DNA of 64,000 bases, from assembly GCF_006715055.1 (NCBI RefSeq), contig NZ_VFMN01000001.1:2604001-2668000 (forward strand), given 5' to 3'. Positions 52,629 to 62,215 of the stretch are shown piece after piece (within the stretch, counting starts at the first letter, position 1; every line of letters begins with the position of its first letter). Position numbers and translations under genes: made by a program. This DNA comes from Lapillicoccus jejuensis (GTDB lineage: Bacteria > Actinomycetota > Actinomycetes > Actinomycetales > Dermatophilaceae). The notes beneath the pieces were generated by a model. It saw only the letters and a program-made list of their open reading frames with translations. It did not search any database and had not been told where the DNA came from.

Positions 52629-52692
52629 CGAATCGGATTCGGTCCCCTCGGCTCGGTGCACGACCCGAGCCGGGAGGAGCGGATCCGATTCG
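52629..52692. repeat. Dispersed long hairpin, copy 3
   Basis: Arms 52629-52656 and 52665-52692 match at 24 of 28 positions, most of the others being G-U pairs, with an 8-nt loop. The outer arm CGAATCGGAT is the same as in copies 1 and 2, while the inner part has diverged. It comes directly after an ordinary terminator, so it is not needed to end transcription here. Confidence 0.88.
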
Positions 52693-52861
52693 GCGTGTCC
52701 TGGAGGCGCGACGATGGGTGAGTGGTTGACCTTTTCTTTACCGGTGCCGCGATTTTGTCCCTTGACATGTCCGGTGGACAGCCTGTGTGGTGGGTGAAGG
52801 CTCCCCAGGGAGGAGCTGGACGTCCGCCGCGCTCGCGGCACTGCTGCAGGAGCTGGAACCG
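52693..52861 (+). promoter_or_regulatory. Promoter region of the GH92 pair
   Basis: It has an unusually AT-rich patch for this window: GTTGACCTTTTCTTTACC (~52727-52744) and TTTTGTCCCTTGACATGTCC (~52753-52772). TTGACC or TTGACA could be -35 elements, but no matching -10 is clear. The gene begins at 52862. Confidence 0.4.
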
Positions 52862-55800
52862 ATGATGCTGCCCTCCGCCCGTCGTCGCGCCGCGCGCGAT
52901 GTCAACGATGTCATCCGGCAGGAGGGGACGCCCGTACGGCGTCGCCGCCCGTCCGGCCGGCGCCTGGTCGCCGCCGTCGCGGCCGGCGCCGTCGCCGCGG
53001 TGACCCCGATGCTCGGCCACCTGCCGGGCGCCACCGCCGCGCCCACCGCGGTCGACCAGCGCGGGGGGTCCTTCTCGAGCTCGTTCGAGAGCGGCGACCG
53101 CCCGCTCGACTGGACGAGCACCGTCGAGGCGGGCCGCTCGAGCAACGTCACCGGCCCGACGCCGACCGGCCTGCCCGGCGACGTGACGCGCCAGGTCACC
53201 AGGGTCACGGCCAGCGGCGAGAACGCACCGAACGAGACGGCCGTCAAGGCCGCCGACGGCGACCCCAACAGCAAGTGGCTCGTCTTCGCGAGCAGCGGCT
53301 GGCTGCAGTACCAGTTCCCCGCCGCGCAGAAGGTCGTGCGCTACGCGATGACCTCGGCCAACGACTCGCCCGAGCGCGACCCGATGGACTGGACGGTCCA
53401 GGGCAGCGACGACGGCACGACGTGGACCACGCTCGACACGCAGACGGGGCAGACCTTCGCCTCGCGCTTCCAGACGAAGACCTACGACCTGTCCGCGGCC
53501 GCGTCGTACGCCTACTACAAGCTCGACATCACCAAGGTCGGCGCCGGCTCGGGCCTGCTCCAGCTGGCCGACTTCCTGCTCTCCGACGGCAGCGCCTTCC
53601 CGCCGCCGCCGCAGCAGATGGTCGCCGAGACGGGCACCGGCCCGACGAGCGCCTACAACTCCAAGACCAACGTCGGCTTCACCGGTCTGAAGGCGCTGCA
53701 CTACGCCGGTCACGTCGGCGACGGGGGCGGTTACTCCTACGACAAGGTGTACGACGTCTCGGTGCCGGTCGGGAAGCGCACCCAGCTGAGCTACCGGATC
53801 TTCCCCGAGCTCACCGGTGGTGACCTCACCTACCCGAGCACGTACGCCGCCGTCGACCTGCACTTCACCGACGGCACCTACCTCTCCCAGCTGCCCGGCG
53901 CGGTCGACCAGCTCGGCTTCGGGATGAGCCCGCAGGCCCAGGGGGCGAGCAAGGCCCTCTACGCCAACCAGTGGAACGCGCGCGAGTCGCTGCTCGGGCA
54001 GGTGGCGGCCGGCAAGACGATCGACCGGGTCATCGTCGGTTACGACAACCCGGCCGGGCCGGCCGACTTCGGCGGCTGGGTGGACGACGTCGTCCTCCAG
54101 GACGCCAAGCCGGTCGTCGTCGGCCGCCCGAGCGACCACGTCGTGACGACCCGCGGCACGATGGCCAACGGCAACTTCAGCCGCGGCAACAACATCCCGG
54201 CGACGGCGGTGCCGAACGGCTTCAACTTCTGGACGCCCGTCACCGACGCCGGCTCGACGTCGTTCGAGTACGCGTACCACGCGAGCAACGACGCGAACAA
54301 CCGCACGCCGATCCAGGCGTTCTCCATCAGCCACGAGCCCAGCCCGTGGATGGGTGACCGGGACACCTTCCAGTTCATGCCGTCGACCGCGAGCGGCACG
54401 CCGGACGCGAGCCGCACGGCCCGTGCGCTGCCCTACGGCCACGAGAACGAGACCGCCCGCGCGCACTACTACGGGGTGACGTTCGACAACGGCCTCAAGA
54501 CCGAGATCACCCCGACCGACCACGCCGCGGTCCTCAAGTTCACCTACCCCGGCGCCGACGCGAACCTCATCCTCGACAACGTCAACAACGCCGGTGGCCT
54601 GACCATCGACGCGGCCAGCGGGACCTTCAGCGGCTACTCCGACGTGCGCGCCGGCCAGGACGGCGCCACCCGGATGTTCGTCTACGGGACGCTCGACAAG
54701 CCGGTCACCGCCAGCGGCAAGCTGCCCGGGGGCGGGGGCGCCGACGTCACCGGCTACGTCAAGGTCGACACCGGGGCCTCGCACCAGCTCGTCGTGCGCG
54801 TCGCCACCTCGCTCATCAGCCTGGACCAGGCCAAGAAGAACCTCTCCATGGAGGTCGGGTCGCGGTCGTTCGGCGTGGTCCAGGCCGCGGCCCAGCAGGC
54901 CTGGGACGACGTCCTCGGCCGGGTCGAGGTAGAGGGCGCGACGCAGGACCAGCTGACGACGCTCTACTCGAACCTCTACCGGATGTACCTGTATCCGAAC
55001 TCCGGCTTCGAGAACACCGGCACCGTGGCGAAGCCGCGCTACCGCTACGCCAGCCCGGTCCAGCCCGCCGCCGCGTCGACGCCGACGCAGACCGGCGCGC
55101 AGGTCAAGGACGGTCAGGTCTACGTCAACAACGGCTTCTGGGACACCTACCGGACCGCGTGGCCGGCGTACTCGCTCCTCACCCCGAACCGTGCGGCGCA
55201 GATGATCGACGGCTTCACCCAGCAGTACCGCGACGGCGGCTGGATCGCCCGCTGGTCCTCGCCGGGCTACGCCAACCTCATGACGGGCACGAGCAGCGAC
55301 ATCGCCTTCGCCGACGCCATGACCAAGGGTGTGCCGCTCAAGGACGCGCAGTCGGTGTACGACGCCGCGCTGCGCAACGCGACGGTCGTCCCCCCGGGCG
55401 ACCCGAACAACTCCAGCGTGGGCCGCAAGGGCATCCAGGTCTCGCAGTACCTCGGCTTCACCCCGACCACCGTCGGTGAGGGCGTCTCCTGGGCCCTCGA
55501 GGGCTACATCAACGACTACGGCCTGAGCCAGATGGGCGCGTGGCTGGCCAAGCAGCCCGGCGTGAGCGCGGCGCAGAAGGCGCGCTACACCACGCAGTCG
55601 CAGTACTTCCGCAACCGGGCCACGAGCTACGTCAACATGTTCGACCCGAAGGTCGGCTTCTTCCAGGGCTTCACGCCGGACCACACGCCGGAGAAGACCC
55701 CGGAGCAGTTCAGCCCGCTCGACTGGGGCGGCTCCTACACCGAGACGGACGGGTGGAACTTCGCCTTCCACGCGCCCGACGACGGCAACGGCCTGGCCAA

Positions 55801-57742
55801 CCTGTACGGCGGCAAGGCCGGCCTGGCGAGCAAGCTCGACCAGTTCTTCGCCACCCCGGAGACGGCGAAGTACCCCGGTGGGTACGGCGGCGTCATCCAC
55901 GAGATGCTCGAGGCGCGCGACGTGCGCATGGGGCAGCTGGGCATGAGCAACCAGGTCTCGCACCACATCCCGTACATGTACGACTACGCGGGCCAGCCCT
56001 CGAAGACGGCCGACAAGGTGCGCGAGATCATGTCGCGGCTCTACCAGGGCAGCGAGATCGGCCAGGGCTACCCGGGCGACGAGGACAACGGCGAGATGTC
56101 GGCCTGGTGGCTGTTCAGCTCGATGGGCTTCTACCCGCTGCAGATGGGTGACGGGCACTACGCCGTCGGCTCGCCCCTCTTCACGAAGATGACCGTCCAC
56201 ATGGACAACGGGAAGACGCTGACCATCAACGCCCCCCAGAACTCCTCGACGAACATCTACGTGCAGCGCCTCGTCGTCAACGGCAAGGACGTCACCGTCC
56301 CGTCGATCGACCACGCCGACATCGCGAACGGCGGCACGATCGACTTCGTCATGGGCCCGAAGCCCGGCCGGTGGGGGACCACCGGGACGATGCCGTCGAT
56401 CACCACCGGGAGCAAGGCGCCGCAGCCGATCTCGGACCTCACCGGTCCGGCTCAGGGCCAGGCGTCCGGGGTGTCCGGCGCGGCGTCGGTCTTCGACAAC
56501 ACGTCGATGACGCAGGCCACCGTCGGCTCCGGTCAGTCGGTCGGCTACCGCTTCGTCGCCCCGAAGAACGCCGTCCAGATGTACACGGTGACCAACGGCG
56601 CGACCGGCGACGACCCGACCAGCTGGGTCCTCGAGGGCTCCCGCGACGGCACGAAGTGGTTCACCGTCGACCAGCGCTACTCGGTGAAGTGGCAGTGGAA
56701 GCAGCAGAACCAGCCGTTCTCGATCAACGGCGGCGGCCGCTACCAGTACTACCGCCTCACCGTCACCGGGACGTCGTCCGGCCAGCCGGCCGGCATCAGC
56801 GAGGTCGAGCTGATGGGCAAGCCGGGTGCGGTCCTGTCCGACCAGGCGTACGTCGACTCGTGGACCCAGGGCCTCGACCTCGGGGACACGTCGGCCGTCA
56901 CGGCGAACCTCGACCTGCCGACCGCGTCCGGTGACCTCGCGGTCACCTGGAAGAGCGGGGACGCGGCCTGGCTCAACGACCTGGGCCAGCTGGTGAAGCG
57001 CCCCGCGGTGGGGGCCGACCCGGTGACCGTGCCGCTGACCGTGACCGTCACCAAGGGCACGGCCACGGCCACCCGCACCTTCTCGGTGACGATCGCCCCG
57101 TGGACCGCCGCGGACGAGACCTACCCGGCCGGTGACGACGTCGCCACGTCGTTCGCCCCCGGGCAGGCCCAGCCGCTGCACAACGACCGGCTCATCTCGG
57201 ACCACATCGGCGAGTTCTGCTGCAGCATCGGCGGGATGGAGACGGCGCTGGGCACGGCCGACAACGTCCCCCAGCACGACGGGCGCGAGGTCCTGCTCTA
57301 CTCGGGCGAGGCCGTCGACCCCGAGGCGTCGCTCGCGACCAGCCGGGTCCTCAGCCCGCAGGGGGTGTGGGTCAAGCCCGGCACCACGCTGTCGTACTGG
57401 GTCCACCCCGAGTCCGGCACCGGCCGGGTGAGCACGTCGGTCGTCATGGACGTCCACTTCACCGACGGGACGTACCTGCACGACCTGGCCGCCCCGGCCA
57501 GCAACGGCGGGACCTCGGACCCGACGACGCAGGGCGCCCTGCTCCAGGCCGACCAGTGGCAGCAGGTCACGCTCGACGTGGGGTCGGTCGCCGCCGGCAA
57601 GCAGGTCGAGTCGGTCGCGTTCACGTTCGGGTCCGGCACGGCCAACGGCCAGTTCCGCGGGTTCGTCGACGACGTGACGATGAGCCACCCCGCCTCCACC
57701 ACCCCCGCCCCGAGCACCCCCGCCTCGAGCACGAAGGGCTGA
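52862..57742 (+). CDS. Secreted GH92 alpha-mannosidase-type enzyme with two F5/8-type domains
   Basis: 1626 residues from ATG 52862, with AGGAG upstream. A long basic n-region leads a signal peptide ending near GATAAPTA. Order: F5/8-type C (CBM32-like) domain (~53180-53590), a jelly-roll segment ending GWVDDVVLQD, the GH92 N- and catalytic domains (~54120-56380), a second F5/8-type C domain (~56430-56820), an Ig-like domain (~56840-57110), and a C-terminal segment resembling the first jelly-roll (HFTDGTYL ... FVDDV). GH92 motifs include ETDGWNFAFHAPDD (general-acid Glu region) and GDEDNGEMSAWW (Asp). These are calcium-dependent exo-mannosidases acting on N-glycans or mannans. First of two GH92 genes 4 bp apart. 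Confidence 0.92.
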   Translation: MMLPSARRRAARDVNDVIRQEGTPVRRRRPSGRRLVAAVAAGAVAAVTPMLGHLPGATAAPTAVDQRGGSFSSSFESGDRPLDWTSTVEAGRSSNVTGPTPTGLPGDVTRQVTRVTASGENAPNETAVKAADGDPNSKWLVFASSGWLQYQFPAAQKVVRYAMTSANDSPERDPMDWTVQGSDDGTTWTTLDTQTGQTFASRFQTKTYDLSAAASYAYYKLDITKVGAGSGLLQLADFLLSDGSAFPPPPQQMVAETGTGPTSAYNSKTNVGFTGLKALHYAGHVGDGGGYSYDKVYDVSVPVGKRTQLSYRIFPELTGGDLTYPSTYAAVDLHFTDGTYLSQLPGAVDQLGFGMSPQAQGASKALYANQWNARESLLGQVAAGKTIDRVIVGYDNPAGPADFGGWVDDVVLQDAKPVVVGRPSDHVVTTRGTMANGNFSRGNNIPATAVPNGFNFWTPVTDAGSTSFEYAYHASNDANNRTPIQAFSISHEPSPWMGDRDTFQFMPSTASGTPDASRTARALPYGHENETARAHYYGVTFDNGLKTEITPTDHAAVLKFTYPGADANLILDNVNNAGGLTIDAASGTFSGYSDVRAGQDGATRMFVYGTLDKPVTASGKLPGGGGADVTGYVKVDTGASHQLVVRVATSLISLDQAKKNLSMEVGSRSFGVVQAAAQQAWDDVLGRVEVEGATQDQLTTLYSNLYRMYLYPNSGFENTGTVAKPRYRYASPVQPAAASTPTQTGAQVKDGQVYVNNGFWDTYRTAWPAYSLLTPNRAAQMIDGFTQQYRDGGWIARWSSPGYANLMTGTSSDIAFADAMTKGVPLKDAQSVYDAALRNATVVPPGDPNNSSVGRKGIQVSQYLGFTPTTVGEGVSWALEGYINDYGLSQMGAWLAKQPGVSAAQKARYTTQSQYFRNRATSYVNMFDPKVGFFQGFTPDHTPEKTPEQFSPLDWGGSYTETDGWNFAFHAPDDGNGLANLYGGKAGLASKLDQFFATPETAKYPGGYGGVIHEMLEARDVRMGQLGMSNQVSHHIPYMYDYAGQPSKTADKVREIMSRLYQGSEIGQGYPGDEDNGEMSAWWLFSSMGFYPLQMGDGHYAVGSPLFTKMTVHMDNGKTLTINAPQNSSTNIYVQRLVVNGKDVTVPSIDHADIANGGTIDFVMGPKPGRWGTTGTMPSITTGSKAPQPISDLTGPAQGQASGVSGAASVFDNTSMTQATVGSGQSVGYRFVAPKNAVQMYTVTNGATGDDPTSWVLEGSRDGTKWFTVDQRYSVKWQWKQQNQPFSINGGGRYQYYRLTVTGTSSGQPAGISEVELMGKPGAVLSDQAYVDSWTQGLDLGDTSAVTANLDLPTASGDLAVTWKSGDAAWLNDLGQLVKRPAVGADPVTVPLTVTVTKGTATATRTFSVTIAPWTAADETYPAGDDVATSFAPGQAQPLHNDRLISDHIGEFCCSIGGMETALGTADNVPQHDGREVLLYSGEAVDPEASLATSRVLSPQGVWVKPGTTLSYWVHPESGTGRVSTSVVMDVHFTDGTYLHDLAAPASNGGTSDPTTQGALLQADQWQQVTLDVGSVAAGKQVESVAFTFGSGTANGQFRGFVDDVTMSHPASTTPAPSTPASSTKG

Positions 57743-57746
57743 CCCC

Positions 57747-60700
57747 ATGAGCACCTCCACCCCGCGCGCCCCTCACCGGCGCGCGGGGGCGGTGGTGGCC
57801 GCCCTGGCCACCCTCGCCCTCACCTCCACCGCGCTGGCCGGCTCGGCCGTCGCGGCGTCCGCCGCCCCGGTCACGGGGGAGCAAGCCGTCGGCCTGGTCA
57901 ACCCGTTCATCGGGTCGCAGGGCGACGGCAACACCTTCCCCGGGGCCGTCGCGCCCTTCGGGATGGCCCAGCCCTCGCCCGACACCGGCCACAACACCGG
58001 CTACGCCTACGACGAGGACCACATCCGCGGATTCTCGATGGTGCACATCTCCGGCGTCGGCTGCGGCCTCGGCGGGGACCTGCCGATCCTGCCGACCACG
58101 GGCGTGCCGACCACCGGCGACTACGCCTCCTACGCGCTGCCCTACTCGCACACCGGCGAGGAGGCGAGCCCCGGCTACTACGGGGTCGAGCTCACCGCGC
58201 CCGGCGGGCCGGTCCGCGCGGAGCTCACCGCGACGACCCGGACCGGCTGGCAGCGCTACACCTTCCCCGCCGGCTCGGACGCGACGGTCCTCGTCAACAC
58301 CGGCCAGGCGCTGCACGCCGTCACCAGCTCGCAGGCCACCGTGGTCGACGACCGCACCGTCGAGACGACGGTGACCGGGCAGGGGTTCTGCCAGTCGACG
58401 ACGCCGTACACCCTGCACTTCGTCACCCGCTTCTCCCGGCCGTTCGCGACGACCGGCACCTGGGCGGGGTCGGCCTTCACCCCGGGGTCGCGCGCGACCG
58501 AGGGGTCGGGGCTGCGCGGTGCGTGGTTCGGCTTCGACACCAGCAGCGACCGGACGGTCACCGCGACCACGTCGCTGTCGTACGTCGACGCCGCGGGCGC
58601 CGAGAAGAACCTCGCCGCCGAGGGCACCGGTGACTTCGACTCCGTCCACGCCGCGACCCGCTCGGCCTGGGCGCAGCGGCTGGGGCAGGTCGAGACGACC
58701 GGGGGAGCGGCCGACGACCTCGGCCCGTTCTACTCCTCGCTCTACCGGTCCTTCATCACGCCGAGCGTCGGCAGCGACGTCGACGGTCGTTACCTGGGAC
58801 ACGACTCGCGCCCGCACCAGGCGGACGGTGCCGCGTACTACCAGAACTTCTCGCTGTGGGACACGTACCGCACACAGGTCCAGCTGCTGGCGATGCTCGC
58901 GCCGAAGGAGTCGCGCGACCAGGCGGTCTCGCTGCTGCGCGCGGGGCAGCAGGGCGGCTGGGCGCCGCGCTGGCAGTACGGCCCGGTCGAGACCAACATC
59001 ATGACCGGGGACCCGGTCACGCCGTGGCTCGTCACCGCCTGGCAGTACGGCCTGCTCGACGGGCACGCCTCGGAGGTCTACCGGCTGCTCAAGCAGAACG
59101 CCGACCAGGTGCCGCCGGCGAGCAACCCGGCCAACGGCCGGGTCGGCAACCCGTCGTACATCGCGAACGGGTACGTGCCGCTCGTCGACGGGGCGAGCGG
59201 CAAGCCGGGCGACTTCGACCTCGCGCACGGCGCCTCCGCGACGATGGAGTACGCCGTCGCCGACTGCACCCTCTCGCTGCTCGCCGACGGGCTCGGCAAG
59301 ACCGACGACGCACAGCGCTACGCGCTGCGCTCGCGCGACTGGCGCTCGCTGCTCGACCCGACGACGAGGTTCCCCCGGGCCCGCGACACCGACGGGGTCT
59401 TCGTCGGCAGCGCCGACCCGGCCCTGAGCCCCGGCTTCCACGAGGGCACGGCCTGGCAGTACCAGTGGCTCGTCCCGCAGGACATGCCCGGCCTCGTCAA
59501 GGCCATGGGCGGCGCCGACGTCGCGAACGGCCGGCTCGACGCGTTCTTCGACTACGACGAGCTGCTCACCGACCCGCAGCGCGTCACCCGCGAGGTGTGG
59601 GTCAACAGCGCGTACTCGTACTACGGGCAGAGCCACTACAACCCGCAGAACGAGCCCGACCTGCACTCGCCCTACGTCTACCTGTGGACCGGTCAGCCGT
59701 GGAAGACGGCCGACGTCGTCCGCGCGGCGACCACGCTGTTCACCAACGGCCCCACCGGGATGACCGGCAACGACGACCTCGGCACGATGTCGGCCTGGCA
59801 CGTCCTCAGCTCGATCGGGATCTACCCGGCCGTCGCCGGCACGCAGACGCTGGTCCTCGGCTCTCCAAAGTTCACCAAGACGGTGCTGCACCTGCCGAAG
59901 CCCTGGTTCTCCGGTGACGTGACGATCTCGGCCCCGGACTCGTCGGCGAGCAACCGCTACGTGCAGTCGGCCTCGCTCGGCGGCTCGCCGCTGCGCACGT
60001 CGTGGTTCACCGCCGACGACCTGCGTCACGGCGCCACCCTCGACGTGGCCCTCGGCTCGACGCCGTCGACGTGGGCGACCAAGCCGGGGCAGGCCCCGCC
60101 GTCGCCGTGCGCGTCGACCGGGCCCGGCACCCTGACCAACCTCTCGCTGGGGCTGACCGCGACGAGCCCGTCGTCGGTCGCCGCCGCAGGCACGGCGCAG
60201 CAGGTCGCCGTACGGGCGGACGTGGTGCTGCAGAAGGCGGGGAGGGCGACCGTCGCGGTCGCCGCGTCGGCGGCCGCACCGTTGCGGGTGACCCCGTCGC
60301 AGGCGGGCGCCACGCTCGTCTCGCGCGGCACCCCGGCGACGACGTCGGTGACGCTGCACGTCACCGTTCCGAAGGGGACCAGGGCGGGGACCTACCCGGT
60401 GACCGTCACCGCGTCCTCCGCCGTCGGGGACGTCACCCGGACGCTGCCGGTCACCGTCGTCGACGCGACGTGCTCGGCCGCGGGCAGCTCGTGCCCGGTC
60501 GACCTCGGCGCGACGCTGGACCTCGACGGCGTCGCCACCGCGGCGACGAAGACGCAGGGCAGCTTCGACGGCCAGGGCTGGAGCTTCCCGGCCGACCAGC
60601 TGCCCGCGCCCGGCGTGCAGGTCCTCGGGACGCAGGCCTTCCGGGTCCCCGACACGAGCGGGACGGCGCCGAACTTCGTCGCCCCCGCGGGGACGGCGGC

Positions 60701-61043
60701 GACGCTGCCGGTGGCCGGGCGGTTCTCGAGCCTGACCATGCTGGCCAGCGCCCGCAACGGTGACGCGGCGGACGTGCCGGTCGTGCTGCACTACGCGGAC
60801 GGCGACGTCGCGACGACGGTCTCGGTGACCGACTGGGCCGCCGGCTCCGGCCGGTTCGGCGAGACGACGCTGGTCTCCACGACGGGGCGCGTCGACGCGC
60901 ACGCCGACTCCGGCATGGACGGCCTGTCCGTCCACCTGTGGGGTGTCACGGTGCCGACGGACGCGGCCCGGACCCTGCAGTCGGTGACCCTGGGTCCGGA
61001 CGACCGGGTCGCCGTCATGGCGGTGACGGGCACGCACGCCTGA
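57747..61043 (+). CDS. Secreted GH92 alpha-mannosidase-type enzyme
   Basis: 1098 residues from ATG 57747, 4 bp after the preceding GH92 gene, so the two are cotranscribed. The signal peptide ends near AVAASAAP. The GH92 domain begins at once (VNPFIGSQGDGNTFPGAVAP and PSPDTGHNTGYAY) and contains HEGTAWQYQWLVPQD with the general-acid Glu, and TGNDDLGTMSAW with the catalytic Asp pair. This is the canonical form of the family, unlike its neighbour. After ~790 come an NEW3/invasin-like domain and a C-terminal beta-rich domain (GATLDLDGVATA ... LPGRFSSLT-type). It should trim alpha-linked mannose from external glycans. Confidence 0.94.
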   Translation: MSTSTPRAPHRRAGAVVAALATLALTSTALAGSAVAASAAPVTGEQAVGLVNPFIGSQGDGNTFPGAVAPFGMAQPSPDTGHNTGYAYDEDHIRGFSMVHISGVGCGLGGDLPILPTTGVPTTGDYASYALPYSHTGEEASPGYYGVELTAPGGPVRAELTATTRTGWQRYTFPAGSDATVLVNTGQALHAVTSSQATVVDDRTVETTVTGQGFCQSTTPYTLHFVTRFSRPFATTGTWAGSAFTPGSRATEGSGLRGAWFGFDTSSDRTVTATTSLSYVDAAGAEKNLAAEGTGDFDSVHAATRSAWAQRLGQVETTGGAADDLGPFYSSLYRSFITPSVGSDVDGRYLGHDSRPHQADGAAYYQNFSLWDTYRTQVQLLAMLAPKESRDQAVSLLRAGQQGGWAPRWQYGPVETNIMTGDPVTPWLVTAWQYGLLDGHASEVYRLLKQNADQVPPASNPANGRVGNPSYIANGYVPLVDGASGKPGDFDLAHGASATMEYAVADCTLSLLADGLGKTDDAQRYALRSRDWRSLLDPTTRFPRARDTDGVFVGSADPALSPGFHEGTAWQYQWLVPQDMPGLVKAMGGADVANGRLDAFFDYDELLTDPQRVTREVWVNSAYSYYGQSHYNPQNEPDLHSPYVYLWTGQPWKTADVVRAATTLFTNGPTGMTGNDDLGTMSAWHVLSSIGIYPAVAGTQTLVLGSPKFTKTVLHLPKPWFSGDVTISAPDSSASNRYVQSASLGGSPLRTSWFTADDLRHGATLDVALGSTPSTWATKPGQAPPSPCASTGPGTLTNLSLGLTATSPSSVAAAGTAQQVAVRADVVLQKAGRATVAVAASAAAPLRVTPSQAGATLVSRGTPATTSVTLHVTVPKGTRAGTYPVTVTASSAVGDVTRTLPVTVVDATCSAAGSSCPVDLGATLDLDGVATAATKTQGSFDGQGWSFPADQLPAPGVQVLGTQAFRVPDTSGTAPNFVAPAGTAATLPVAGRFSSLTMLASARNGDAADVPVVLHYADGDVATTVSVTDWAAGSGRFGETTLVSTTGRVDAHADSGMDGLSVHLWGVTVPTDAARTLQSVTLGPDDRVAVMAVTGTHA

Positions 61044-61055
61044 CCGCCGGTCCCA

Positions 61056-61098
61056 CCGAGGGCGCGCACCCCCCGACCCCGCGGGTGCGCGCCCTCGG
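61056..61098 (+). terminator. Terminator of the GH92 operon
   Basis: CCGAGGGCGCGCACC (61056-61070) pairs perfectly with GGTGCGCGCCCTCGG (61084-61098); 13-nt loop, starting 12 nt after the stop. Confidence 0.92.
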
Positions 61099-61108
61099 CG
61101 TGTTCGTG

Positions 61109-61140
61109 GCGTCGTACCGGCGTCGTACCGGCGTCGTACC
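61109..61140. repeat. Short tandem repeat, 11-bp unit
   Basis: GCGTCGTACCG is repeated exactly at 61109, 61120 and 61131 (2.9 units). It lies in the short intergenic gap before the EamA gene. Confidence 0.9.
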
Positions 61141-61179
61141 AGGGCGTGGGCCGGGGTGCGGCCGTCCACGGCGCCGCCG

Positions 61180-61185
61180 TAGCGT
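61180..61185 (+). promoter_or_regulatory. -10 box TAGCGT for a leaderless EamA transcript
   Basis: TAGCGT ends 6 nt before GTG 61192 with no ribosome site. Confidence 0.5.
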
Positions 61186-61191
61186 GCCGGT

Positions 61192-62115
61192 GTGAGCGGC
61201 ACGGGCGGGCGCGGGGGCGGGGCCCCGGAGGCGACGTCCGGGACCGGGGTCGCCTTCGAGGTGGCGAGCGTCGCGTCGGTGCAGTTCGGGGCCGGTCTGG
61301 CGGCGCGGCTGTTCCCGCTCGTGGGGCCGCTGGGGACCGTGGCCATGCGGCTGGGGTTCGCGACGATCGTCCTCACCCTCGTCACGAGGCCGTGGCGGCG
61401 GCGCTGGACGCGCGCCGAGCTGCGCGCATCGCTCGTCCTGGGGCTGAGCTTCGCGGCGATGAACACGACGCTCTACCTCGCGCTCGCGCGGCTGCCGATC
61501 GCGACGACGGTGACGCTCGAGTTCCTCGGGCCGCTGGTGCTGGCCATCGTCACCGCCGCGTCGTGGGGGGTGCGGGCGTGGGCCGTGCCGGCCGGGCTCG
61601 GCGTCGCGCTGCTGGGGGGCGCGCTGTCGCTCGCGGACCTGTGGGGTGTCGTCTTCGCGCTGACCGCGGCGGCCAGCTGGGCGGCGTACATCATCGCCAA
61701 CGGCCGGGTCGGCCGCAGCGACAGCGGTCTCGCCGGGCTGACCCTCGGCACGGCGATCGCCGCCGTCATCGTCGTCCCGTTCGGCGTCGTCACCGCGGGG
61801 TCGGCGCTGTGGCACCCAACGGTGCTGCTCGCCGGTCTCGGCGTCGCGGTGCTGTCGAGCGCGCTGCCCTACAGCCTCGACCTGCTCGCCCTGCAACGGC
61901 TGCCCACCGCGGTGTTCGGGGTGCTCACCAGCCTCAACCCCGGCATGGCGGCGCTCTCCGGCCTGCTCGTGCTGGACCAGCCGCTCAGCGTGCAGGAGCT
62001 CGTCGGCATCGCCCTGGTCATGCTCGCCAGCGCCGGCGTCACGCTCGCCCCGGCGATCACCGGACGGCGGCGTCGCGGCCCCGAGCCCTTCGGCGACCCC
62101 CTCCCACCCGCCTGA
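61192..62115 (+). CDS. EamA/RhtA-type drug/metabolite transporter
   Basis: 307 residues from GTG 61192. Ten membrane helices arranged as two EamA repeats, e.g. LGLSFAAMNTTLYLALARLPIATTVTLEFLGPL in the first and ALPYSLDLLALQRLPTAVFGVLTSLNPGMAALSG in the second. The pattern PTAVFGVLTSLNPGMAAL is close to RhtA (threonine/homoserine exporter) relatives. It sits in the cytoplasmic membrane and probably exports amino acids or small metabolites. Its stop is followed within 6 nt by a very large inverted repeat. Confidence 0.92.
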   Translation: MSGTGGRGGGAPEATSGTGVAFEVASVASVQFGAGLAARLFPLVGPLGTVAMRLGFATIVLTLVTRPWRRRWTRAELRASLVLGLSFAAMNTTLYLALARLPIATTVTLEFLGPLVLAIVTAASWGVRAWAVPAGLGVALLGGALSLADLWGVVFALTAAASWAAYIIANGRVGRSDSGLAGLTLGTAIAAVIVVPFGVVTAGSALWHPTVLLAGLGVAVLSSALPYSLDLLALQRLPTAVFGVLTSLNPGMAALSGLLVLDQPLSVQELVGIALVMLASAGVTLAPAITGRRRRGPEPFGDPLPPA

Positions 62116-62120
62116 CCTGC

Positions 62121-62215
62121 CCGGACATTATCGGGTCGCCCGATAACGTCAGGCTCTGCCGGACAACCGTTCTCCGGCGGAGCCCGACGTTCTCGGGCGA
62201 CCCGATAATGTCAGG
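62121..62215. repeat. Large inverted repeat, 42-nt arms
   Basis: Arms 62121-62162 and 62174-62215 are reverse complements at 38 of 42 positions around an 11-nt centre. Each arm contains a smaller palindrome (TTATCGGG-TCG-CCCGATAA in the left arm). It begins 6 nt after the EamA stop and its right end overlaps the last codons of the convergent peptidase gene. No other copy occurs in the window. Confidence 0.95.

Noticed and set aside
52478-57760. 1760-codon open frame on the minus strand
   Set aside because: Antisense shadow of the GH92 gene, which has clear domain motifs on the plus strand.
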